Positions 50,901 through 62,900 of a stretch of DNA of 64,000 nucleotides are shown here, in pieces. A program made the translations under genes and the position numbers. Every line of letters begins with the position of its first letter. Position 1 is the stretch's first letter. This DNA is from JBKCUI01 sp052161605 (GTDB lineage: Bacteria > Planctomycetota > Planctomycetia > Pirellulales > Pirellulaceae): assembly GCA_052161605.1 (NCBI GenBank), contig CP197409.1; one strand, given 5' to 3'. Below the pieces are notes generated by a model. That model made no database searches. It was not told where the DNA came from and saw only the letters and a program-made list of their open reading frames with translations.

Positions 50901-53900
50901 ATCGTTTTGTTGCCATCACCGGCGGAGATCAAATCGTTCCCACCATAGGTTGTGATTTGATCAACTCCATGCCCCGTTCGGATCGTGTTATTGCCGCCGC
51001 TTGTATAGATCACTTGCGGGACGAAGAATGTTCCTCCCGAACCAGCGTCGATCCAGTCGTTGCCGGAACCCGTCTGGATTTGGTCGTTGCCAGATCCAGC
51101 AGTGATCCGGTTATTGCCGCCAGCAACCGTAATGACGTTGTCGCCGTCGCCAGCATGAATCGTGTCATTGCCGCTACCAGCGTGGATGACGTCGTTGCCA
51201 GACCCAGCGGTTGCGAGATTGTTACCTGCCCCTAAATGGATCGTGTTATTTCCCGATAAGGCGTGAACCGTGTCGGAGCCGCTGCCGGCATAAATCGTGT
51301 CGGAACCAATATCACCGTAGATAGTATCGGCATGGGCTTCGTTACTGTCACCATCGCCAGTGTCCCAACGATCACCATAAATCAAGTTTCTGTCCGAGAC
51401 ATTCCCGCCTCCTGTCGTTGATATCCCGCCAAAAATCTGATCACGTCCCCAACCCGCCAGGATGAAATCGCTGCCTGGTCCGCCGTAGATCGTGTCGTTG
51501 CCATTGCTGGATTCGGAAGTGATTTGGATTCCAGGATTGTTCGGATTAGCTGACCAAGTGCCCGTCCAGGTAGCCGAATCACCAATCAAAACATCGTTAC
51601 CACGTCCGCCGTAGAGCGTGTCGTTGCCGTCACCGCCGACCAAAATATTGTGTTCACCGGCGACTCCCCAATCGCCCACGTGCCTGCCAGAAACCAGCAA
51701 GTCATTGCCAGCACCGCCGTAAATCGTGTTGCTGCCGCCCCCACCAAAAATACGATCATCACCGATACCACCATCGGCCCAGTCATTGCCAGCTCCGAGA
51801 TGAATTTCGTCGTTGCCGTCCATGCCATGTACACGGTCATTGCCGGCACCAGCATCGACGTAGTCGTTGCCGCCACCGGCGTAGATGAGATCATTACCAC
51901 GAGCACCAAAGATCCGGTCGTTACCTCCGCCGGAGTGCTGCAAACCGGAAATGCCAGGGCTGTTGGGATTACCGGTCCAATTGCCCGAGAACGTGACGGC
52001 ATCACCAAAAACCAGATCATTGCCGTTACCACCATCGATCCAGTCATGCCCTAGGCCACCGATGATGACGTCGTCGCCAAAGCCGCCGTAAATCTCGTCA
52101 TCTCCCGCGCGGCCATCAATCCAATCATCACCGCGACCACCGTCGATATAGTCGTTGCCATCGCCTCCAAAGATCAAGTCATCGCCGTCGCCGCCAATCA
52201 GTCTGTTTGCTCCTCCACCAGTGAGAAAAGTGATGGCAACACTACCACGCTGCCCTTGGCGTGGATTCCCACCCCAAGCTCCTGTAACCGTAGCGGGACC
52301 ACCGATGATCAGATTGTTACCTCCGCCACCGTGGATGATGTCGTTCCCAAGTCCTCCGATGAGAATGTCATTTGCCGAAGAACCTGTGATGGTGTCATTG
52401 CCTGCACCACCATCTACCCGGCCACGGCCTGACCCCAACTTGATGATGTCGTTCCCGTCACCGCCGAACACAACGGCATAACCATCAGACGTGGTGATCA
52501 CGTCATCGCCGCCACCCCCGTGTATCTCGACAGGGACGGTGATGCCATCGAGCATCGTGAAGCGGTCGTTGCCACCCTTACCATCGAAGAAAATGCTGGT
52601 GACTCCGGAATGTCGCTCTTCGCGTCCCTGCGAGAACACCACAATTTGGCTACCGTCGCTACTGAGCGTGAATTGATCCGGTCCATCCGTTGTGTGGAAC
52701 TTCAATACTCCAGAATCCATGTACGAGAATGCAGGCGGACCCGCCGCAGACGGTCTAGGCAACGTGTAATCTAGCAACACCACTTCTGCTAACTGCCAAT
52801 CCTGGCCAGCAATTCGCTTGTATTTGCCGAGTACCTTGAATCCGATTTCATAGTAAGCGAACAGCTTCGCTGACATCTTTCCTGACACGTCAAAGATATG
52901 AATCGGTCCTAAGGCAAAGTTCTCCTCCAGCTCCTTGAAGCGTACCTTTCCATCACCATTGGGATCGTTGAGGTCGAAGAATACGTCCACAAAAATCCCA
53001 CCACCGACACCACCGCGAGCGATGCCGAGGTTCAATTCGCCGGCAGCCGTCAGAGCACCGCTGAGCACAATTTCGGGGACATCAGGGCCGGTGCCATCGA
53101 CACTGGCGGTATCGCTGATAAAGAAACCATTGGCAATCAGGCCCGGTGCGGTATAGCCGCTGGCCGCGTATTGGCGCAGGCCGAACGTGTCGAAGCCGAA
53201 TGCAAAGTCGACGCTGGCTCCCACACTGCCCGTAATTCTGGCACCAATCGGTCCGAAAATCGGGAAGAACTGACTGTATTCAAAGTGTGCCTTCAGTGCC
53301 GGCATGTCGTAGCCAAATAGCGTAACATCTTTCCCGAGTAGTAGACCAAAAGCGCTGGCTGGATTTTCAAGAATTGGGAACTTGAATCCTCCGCCACCAG
53401 TGAACCCAACGGAACTGCTAAACGCGGCGCCTTGAGCAGGTGAATTTGTAGAGATCTGGCTTTGAATCTGAGTCAGTGATTGCGTCGCAATGGGAATAGC
53501 TGCGAGGTTTCCGGCCACTCGCGACGAACGTGCCAAACTGCCATCTACTTTGAACTCGCCTAGATTAACCCAATTGGTCCCACCGACCCCTTGCAATCGC
53601 CCAGCGAGATCCGAAATGTCGCGAATAGCATAGATAAAGTCGTTATAGTCACCGTAGCCGAAGAAGCTGGCGATATCCAACAAGTTGATCGGTCCGGCCA
53701 AGTCGCTGATGACCGGCAATGGATCGGTCAGAACCTTGATGATTGGTCGAACCGGTTCGATCACCGAATTCACGTTATCAACGATCGGCTTGAGGAAGTC
53801 TCCCAAGAAGGAGCCGATATTCATCTGTACGGCACCGAAGTTGACATTCGGAGCTTTGCTGAAGTCAGCAAAGCTGTTGATCGTCCAGTCCAGACCTAAA

Positions 53901-56900
53901 TTGGTACGCATCTGCGGAAGTGAGGTATTGCCGCCAAAGCTGGTAGTCAAGGTCCAGTCGATGTCGACCAACTTATTACTTGGTAGTAACCCTGTGAGTG
54001 TTGGCTGAACTGACATGCGGCCAATCTGGCCAAGATAGGTCCTTGGAGTTGAGGACTGCAGGTCCAAACCTAGTCGCGCACCAAGTTGAGTCCTCTGGTT
54101 GTTGACATCGAGGGTTAAGAAGCCGAGTTGCCCGCTGAAGTTGCCACCGTTAAGCGCAACGGTTAAGTCAATTTGGAGATCGTTTACCCGCTGTGGATCC
54201 AAGGCAATGTAAAATCCACGATCCTTATCAATACCAATTCCCACATCGAAGCTGAATGTTGCATCGAGTGTGGCGGTCGGGCTGTTAGGCAGCTTGAGTC
54301 CCAAACCTGGTAGACCAAGGTCGATCGGAATATTCGGGAATGATATCGTATCGAGTATCGAAATGTTGAACTGCACAAACTGATTTCCGCTACCTGAGGT
54401 CAACGTAATCGGTGCGGCCAAATACTCGGTCAACTGCAAGTTCAATGCGGCTAAAAGGCCGTCGGCATCAAGTGACGAGATATTGGGAATATTCAGTCCA
54501 TCGCGAATATTCTGAACAAAATCGGCCGCTCTGTTGATACCGTTACCTATCACGGGCAAATTTAGACGTTTAAGCTGATTGAGCAGTTGCCCTTCTAGCA
54601 GGCCCCACACTCCATCCCAACCGTCCAGGAAAGCCCCCAATTGATTCAGCGGATTAAAGTTGCTGAGTGCGGAAGTAAAGTCTGGAACCTGGACTGTAAA
54701 CGATCCAGGATCTAATAAGTTGGGTGCTGAGAACGAAATCGGTCCCACCGACACCGTTTCTGTCGGAAAGAACGTTGGCAAATGGGCATGGGCGGCACCA
54801 ACGAACTGAGTCGTCAACGACGAGAAATTGAGGTCGTCCAAGTAGCGACGGCCGGTTCCCGACGTGTCTCGTATCCGAGCGGTAAAGCGGGCCGGATCCT
54901 GCGACGGACCAGCTCCATCCGCATCGAGGATAACCGAGCCACCTTTAATGAAAACTCCCAATGGCCCTACCGCCGCCGACATGTCGATTGGCTGGGGCGT
55001 AGTGACCTTTGCGGTGATATCCAGCTTCGTCCCCTTTTGGAGCAGATTCTGCCCATTCCCAGAGTCTCGGGTGTAGAGGAATGGGCGAAGATTGTTCGGG
55101 TCCGCTAGGTCGATTCCTAAAGCCAGCGTAAACGCGGCTCCTGCTTCAGCTTGTATACCGGCCTTTCCCTTGGCATCAACCAGTGAACCCAGACTGCCCC
55201 CCAAATCGAAATTCAGATTGAGTGTCTGACTAGTTTGGCGCCCCCAGTTGAAGACAACCTTTAACGCACCGGCTTCGTAGGATAAGACCAAGTCATCCGC
55301 ATGAATTCCCAACGCATTTTCAAGTGCCAATTCGAGTTGCTGTAGCGACTCAACTGGATTTTGCTGAAGATCATCCAGTTTCGCTTCCAACGTATCAGCG
55401 AAATCAAGCAAATCCTTCAGGCTGGTCGATGTTCCAGGTATCGGCTGACTGAGCGCGTCGAGGTCTTCCATCGAACGTAGAAGGTCGACCACGCGGCGCA
55501 GTGCGTCCAGCAGGCTGGGTTGATAGATCGGTTCACCTGTGATGACACCATCGACTTGTGCGTTGGTGATGCCCAATTGGTCACGTACACTAGAGCCCCC
55601 AATCGCCTGAATAGTGAACGTACCATTACCGGTCGTGCTATCGGTAATTACTAGCGAACGACCGTCTAGGCTATAACCAAGACTAGCTCGACCGCTAGTC
55701 TGCGTGCTAATGGCATTGCGGAGGTCACCAAAGTTGCGAACGGCACGACGCGTTACGCCGACGCTATTTTTTTCAATCGCATCCAGATCGATTTCGACAG
55801 TCGAACCATCGCGGAACGTGATTTGAAGCTCAGGAAGAAGGGTTTCAGCACCGTTCTGGGCGAACTCATTGGTTCTCAAATCTAAAACTTCGCCGATCGC
55901 TTGCCGGATAACGACTCCGTCATGCAGTCCGATTCCCGATAGATTCTGGAATCCAGCCAGTGAATCCATACCTCGCAGAAAGATGTTGGGTTCAGTCCCT
56001 TGGTGGATATTGTTCCAGGTGACAATTACGGCTGCGTTGTTAGGTAACGCAAGACCTGGTATCGAGGAATTTAACTTGATGGGCAACTCAAGATTCAGGC
56101 TGGTCTGCAGCTCTGGGTTGCCAATGATATCGCTGAGCGGCGTCACGCCTGAACCGCTACGATTACTGCTAGCTGATAGCATTTCACTGACGTACAACCG
56201 GCCATCGCTGTTGATGTCGTTGAGGGTCAAGTTGAGCTGTGCGGTGGCTTGTCCTTTCCCATCGACAATCTGCACATCGGCAAACCCAAATTTTGCTTGA
56301 GCATCGATATCTGCTGCAGTGGCTTGGACAAGGATGCTAGCGTTGAAATCTTGGACGAACACTCGGTGCGTCAACGACTCCCCATGTAGGGGACGTCCAA
56401 TGATCATCCCATCATCGTTATCATCTTCACCGAGAATCCCAAGAATCAATCCCGCCATCGAGCCAGAGCTTGATGTCACTCTGAACCGCTGCACCGGGTC
56501 GTAGCTGCTTAGCTCCGCTTCAGTCGTTGGACGGGTTAGATCGCGGAGCGTTAGTCCTTTACCGCTGTCAGCAATTTGAATGCTGACCGTTGGTTCTGAA
56601 CCAGTCGTTGGTCGCGAGCCATCGATTATCCGCTGGCGAACTTGCCCAACCGTTGTTGCTCCTAGCAGATCCACTTCAAAGGCATATCCACTGCCGACGG
56701 CGATGTGCAGGTGCGGACCAAACTCGTGGCCGTTGCGGAGGCCGAGTCGGTCCAAGTCGGAATTGCTGGTTCCCGGCATCTCCAGGAGGGAAATATGGCG
56801 AGCGTTTGGTCCGGAAAGAGACAGCGCCAACCGTCCATCAATGATCTGACTAACGATCTGCCCCGCGAAGGGAGAGCCAGCCAACGCTTGGTTGAGGGCT

Positions 56901-59900
56901 GCAGTCAAATCCGCAGCAAGATCCGTTAGAGTTTGGTTCCCACTCGTTTGAGACTCGGGCAGCGATATCGTGTACCTGTAATTGGTTGCATCACGATTGA
57001 CAATCAATTGGAACGCGATGTCTTTTCCAATACGCCCATTCGCGCCCGCGGCTAAGTTCGAAAACATGCCGCGTTCAACACCCATGCCCCACGTAGGTAG
57101 TGTTTGGAGCGGAGTTGCATCGGTCAGCGAAAAACCTGTGCCAAGCGGAGCCAAATCGATACCAAACGTAAAGCTTCCAGATGCTCGACTCCAAAGATCG
57201 ATGACGCTTTGCGATTGGATTCCAACAAGAGACCCAAAGCCCTCACCAATGCTTATCGGCACCGATCCTAGCAATGACTCCTTGAAGAAACTCAGATCTG
57301 CGGTGATCAGACCAGCTGCTTGATCATAAGCGAGGCCGAAACCTGATACAGTTGTGCCCAACGTTTCCTGGAACATCCGCTCAAGATCTTGCAGCGTTTG
57401 CAATCGAAGCTGATCGACACTTTGCCCATCGCTAAATCCGAAGCGTTCCACTCCTGGCAATGTTTGGCCTTCTGGGGTACTCACTCGCAAGGAGCGAATT
57501 CCCGGACGCGTTGATCGGAGCGCAATGCGACCTTTGGAAACGGCCGCGATGATCGAACCATCGAGATTGGAACCACTGAGAGCGGCGGCTACAGCAGCAC
57601 TCAAATCGCTGGCCAGATCCGCCAAACTGGCGTTATTAGCCGTCACGGAACTCGGCACTGTCACCGTAAAATTCTGATCGTCAACAGTCAACTGAAATAC
57701 AGTGTTGTTGCTAAAATTGCTGACCGACGCAGGAACCGCTTCAGCAAGCAATTCGATCTCTTGTAGCTTGTTGAGTAATGCGGACTCAAGAGCCTTGCCT
57801 AAGTCGCCATAGTTTCCAAACGAACCTCCGCCCAGAGGCAGCTGATCAAGGAACGCTCCTGAGGTTCCTAGCCCACTCAACCATTTTCCTAATTGCGACG
57901 CTGCCTCTGAAAATTGCTTAGGATCAAAGTTCTTCAGTTGTTCGTAGAGGTTTGCAAGGGTCCCTTTAACCTTGGCTTCCAAAGACTCGGGCATCTGCAC
58001 CGACTGATTGCTGGTAAAGCCCAGTTGCGAAAGCTTATGAAACCCGCTTCCCGACTGATCCAGAACCTTGAGTTCGCTGATCGAGTTGCCTTGACCGACG
58101 ATCGCAAGCTTGTTGCCGATCGCCACGGCCACGACTTTGCCAGCATGGCTTGTGCCAGCCAACGCAGTGGCGATGGCTGTGTTCAAATCGGCTGCTAAAT
58201 CAATAATCGTGGTGTTATTACTTGTCGCGGTGGCTGGGACAGTAATCGAATACGTCTGCGTGCCGTTGATCAGAAGATTGAAACTGGTTGGACTGCTGAA
58301 ATTGCTTATGGCTGCAGGAGCATTATCCGCAACCAATTTCGCAGTATACAACCCTAAACTGACCCACATTTCACCGGGAATCGGTTGCCCTGCCAAAGCG
58401 GTTTCGAAAAACAGCACGCCATCCAGATCGCAGGTAATCGTTAACGAATAGTCTTCGCCTACGGTGAGCTGGCTTAGATTTCCGATGAGGATCGGTTCAC
58501 CGCTATTGAATTGAAAATCAATTCCAGCATTAGCGACGATGTAGCTATTGTGAGTACCAGGGTTGGCCTGCGTACCGGTGTCGACGATTCGCCCCTCCAA
58601 CAGACTGATCTTGGCGGCCACATCAATGGTATCAACCAGTATATCCAAATCGGCCTTGAATTCGTGTAACTGCAGATGAATTGTCTGGGCTAACGATTTT
58701 GATTGATCGGCAATATTCCAATTGATGGTAAAGTCGAGCGAGCCAGCAACCGAAACTGCAGCGGTTAGATCACCCTTGGTCGTTGCTTGAAAATTTGCAA
58801 GCTGTTCGCTGAAGTCAAACTTGCGATCACCTGTGGAACCCGCGCCTCGCGTGGTTACATGCAGCTTGACATCGCCGGACGTAGTATCGACGAGTGCCTG
58901 AGATGCAATGGCCCAAGTGGTCCAGCCAGCCTTGAATTGATCGTTGCGTCGTGTCGCTTCGCTCAAGTCGAAATGAATATCGATCGGTTTATCCACCGTA
59001 GCAGGCTGGAAGCCAGCAAAAGTGATTTGTCCATTTCCCGGTGAATTTATCCTACCGGTGCTCGTAGAAAAACTGATCAACTGAGGAGTGCCGACTTGGA
59101 CTCCACCGACAGTTAAATGAAGCCGCCATCCCGTTTCAGACGATTGCTTAACGAAATAGACTTGAGCCTGATGAGCTGTTCCATCAAAGTCGTAAACTGT
59201 AAGCGGACTCGAAAAATTGTAGCTGTTTGGATTCGAAGGCGAAAAGGTTGCAACCGTCGGCTGAACTGCAGTCGACGGCAGGTTAAGATACCACTGGGTC
59301 CTGGACAAGCTGAGCGCCTCTGCCAGTTGATTCACCGTGGGTAGGCTGCCTCCCGACGTTAGACCGTTAAGAATAGAACTGATCGAACCGTTTGAGCCCT
59401 TTAGAACATTGCTGATGCCTAGTGTTTCAGCAAAAGTTGCCGCAGCAGGCTCGTCAGTACTCTCATCCCCTACAGGGACCAGAGCCGGCAGCTTCTGGCA
59501 GTCGCATTCATAGGTAACTAACTTGTCGAGCCAATCGAGCAGCTTTTCGAGAGCATCCTGGACGTCTTCGCCGATGAGTGGGGGAGGTAAAGGTTCTTTT
59601 GTTTGAACAGCAGGTGCGTTAATCTCCACATGGAGCAGATCACTCAGACTCGCATCAAGGAAAGCGATCGGATTTACGCGGCCTTGATTCAATGCGTTTA
59701 CCAGTTTCGGCTTGCTAGCGCGAACTTCTCGCAGAGTAACACCTAAAACGCCATGAGTTTCGATCGCTTTAACAAATTCGATGACTTTTGCTTCACTGGC
59801 AGTCAAATCTGTTCCGCTGCCAACGAATAAAGATTCGTCGATTGAAAAATCGACAGACATACCGGCGTCATGACCGGCATGCAAATAGGGAATTTCGCCG

Positions 59901-62900
59901 ATACCGTTGGCAGCACTGATGCCATAAATGCCTAACAGAATCGGAGCCTGACTTGAATGTACATGCTGAGCGGAGGAAGTAATCGAATCGATGAGCCAAC
60001 TCGTTCCATGAAACCTTGGCGCAATACCAGGAGGCCAAGGTCCTTGATACAGACCTAGAATCCCAGGGACAGCAGTAACCTCTTTCCAAGCTGGGCCATT
60101 CAAAGCATTTGCATAAGCCACAGCTTGCGCGTCCAGCCCCTCCTGCTCAGAAAAAGCAGCGTTCTTGATACTGGCTGAAAATAGACCGATTGCATGCTTC
60201 GTCTGAGGGCCAACGATTCCGTCAACGACTAACAACTCGCTGTTTTGGCCAGGATAGTGCCAGTACCTCATTCGTTGCTGCATTTTCGCGATCTCAAGTC
60301 GCGATGTTGCTTCCGCAATCACTTGAGCTGGGTCATTCGTCTTGCCGGCCCCGGATGCGATTGCCACATCCAACATCCTGGCAGCATACAGTTCGAGCCT
60401 GTCGCCGAAATCTACCACTAACCAATGCTCGCTACCTCCTGTTTTCTTAAGTAACCATTGGGTGGTAAGAACGCTCCCATTCTGTTCGATGTTACGGTTG
60501 CTGACCTCAAAGCTGCCGGACAGGTTGGGTAGAGAGTCTCCGTTAACATTCTGTGAAAGATTGGTTCCCAGGCCGCTTGCATTGGACGAGTTCAACTGTC
60601 CGCGGATAGTGGCCACTCGGCTGGTATCGTTGGCGGAATTGACGACCAGAGCGGCTGGGGATTCGCCTGACCGGTACCAGAGTCGCATGGTGCCTTGAAA
60701 GCCCGAAGCCTCAAAACTAACGTCTTGTGGCAGATCAGAAAGGACGGGAGGTGCCAGAACGAGTCGACCGCTCAAATCAAAAGCTTCACCGGGAGCATTT
60801 TGAGCACCTTCAATTCGATCACTGAACAAGACGAAAGCGATCGTTCCGCCATTTCGCTGCAAATGGTGATCTCCTCGCAGCGCATTCTTTTCCGTGGCCA
60901 ACACCCCTACGTTGCCACTGGAACTAATCGGTAGCAACACCCAACCAATAGTTGCAAAGCCGGTTGCTCCAGGATTGATAACACCCAGATCGATCGGAAT
61001 AAGATCACCGGTTCGTCCGCCAGCTTTCAGTGCAACGTTATCGATATCTATAACTGCTTGAATCCCAGCTCCATTTATCGACTCGAGGCGAAAGGTCAGC
61101 GTTTGGACAGTATCGCGTAGATCGCTCGGAATCGCCACACGTTGTAATTTGAAGCCACTGGTTACCGACAGGGGCAAAGCGGCAAGCTCGCGGTTTCCAA
61201 TCGAGACAATCAATCGATCGTTCGCCCCAGCGGTTACAACCCGCAGATCAAACTCCACGATACCTTGTTGCGAAGTGAGGTAGAAGGCGTTGTGCGTACG
61301 ACTGCGCCCACTAGCGGTGAGTCTCAGAAAATGATTGCCCGCCTCTGAAAGAAGGAATCCATCTCCATGGCCTCCGTGATGCGACCAGCCCGGAAAGATA
61401 TTGTCGAGTTGAGGAACGGGAGCAGGCACACCTATAAGGGGTAAAGAGATAAACTCAGTAAGGCTTTTGGGATATTCAAAATTGCCATTGATGAGTGTTG
61501 GTTGCCAGTCAATTGGTGCTCGGAAAGCGTCGGCAATCGGCGGATTCAGGACTGCCGGTTCTGTGTGTTTATGATCCTGTGCGGCTGCAAATCCCATTGG
61601 GGGCTGGTGGAAAGCGGCGGCGGGACGAACCAACGGATTTGGCTTTGCCGCCAAATCTAGTTCGTAACTATAGCCAGTTGAAAATCGATAGCCGAAATTA
61701 CGCAATCCTGGGGAGATAACGGTCTGGCGATAAAGCCGTTCCCAGACGTTGGAATGAGGATTCCATCCAGACACTAGAGGGTCGTCGCTGACGTTATAAT
61801 TTGAAGCGCCTGGGATTGGGCGGCCGTGGGGTATGAATGGAATAGTAGTGGTTTGGTAATACACGTCCGCAAACGAAATGTTGTTCCAAACTGTGGCACC
61901 ATAACCTGGAATCGCCCCTAGGCTTGCTTGATTCTGATCTTGGTCAACCGGAATACCGCTTTGGTCGAAATCATGTGGATCCAGCAGAGTTAACTGATCG
62001 ACTTTCACGCCATAAAAACCCAGTCGCTCGATTGCCTCTGTTGTCACGGCTGATCCAAACGAGTGAGCGATAAAATGCAGATTTAGATTATTCGACGCTG
62101 ATTTTTGAGCCTCGATGACCCCCAAATCGGCTAGCATCGAGAAAAGTGCATCGCCAGCGGCTTCGGTCCAACCAGCCGACATTTCGTTTGACTCCACGGC
62201 CCAGTCAAACAATAGCACTGCACTGCCCCGAGGGTGAGTTGTTCCGTTTGGCAGCGTGTCGACTAGGCGGTCGCCGATTCGGTGCAGTTGAAAATAACCT
62301 CTTTCAGATTCGCCCGGAATATCATAATCAATTAGCCAACCACCACTTCGATGATGTATCGCTTGCGCGAGACTCATCAACGAATCACCACCGGTATTAT
62401 CGACCTGAAAACCATGCGTGATTATCGTCAGGTGCTTTACTTCTCCCGAAATAATTTCCTCGGACAGCTTTTGAAGCGAACGCCCATTGGAGACCGCATC
62501 GGCGAGAATTTGGAGAAAGGCGGTTTGATCGCTTTCGTTAACCCAAGCTTGTAACAGGTGCTCGTGGGTTCCCCAGTAGGATTCCACCAAATGAAACAGC
62601 CTTAGGATTTCATGTTGAGTCTGTGCTTTCGCTAGGTCTTTGGCACTTGCATGAAGCGGATGGCTAGTGTCCGATTTATCAAGAACGGAGTGCGAGAAAG
62701 CTGCATTGTCAGGCGTATGATCAGGTTGCAATAAGAAGGTTCCGGAAACAATCGCAGCAAACCTTTGCCCACCTGCCTCCACCCAAGCTATATGAATGTT
62801 ACCCGAGTCAGCTGTCGATTGCGTGTATTTTCCAATGGCTGTTGATGTTCCAAATGGAGTGTCTGGGAATTGAGGCTCTACCAATTGAGGAACTTCGGCT

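Noticed and set aside
50627..51235. 202-codon plus-strand open frame opposite the RTX block
   Set aside because: It is a shadow of the RTX coding sequence. Its protein is a repetitive string of V/A/I/D with no start context.
48735..52590. Regularly spaced short repeats that could be taken for a CRISPR array
   Set aside because: The periodicity is 27 bp and in frame with GGxGxD nonapeptides on the minus strand. Repeats are degenerate and there are no constant repeats separated by unique spacers.
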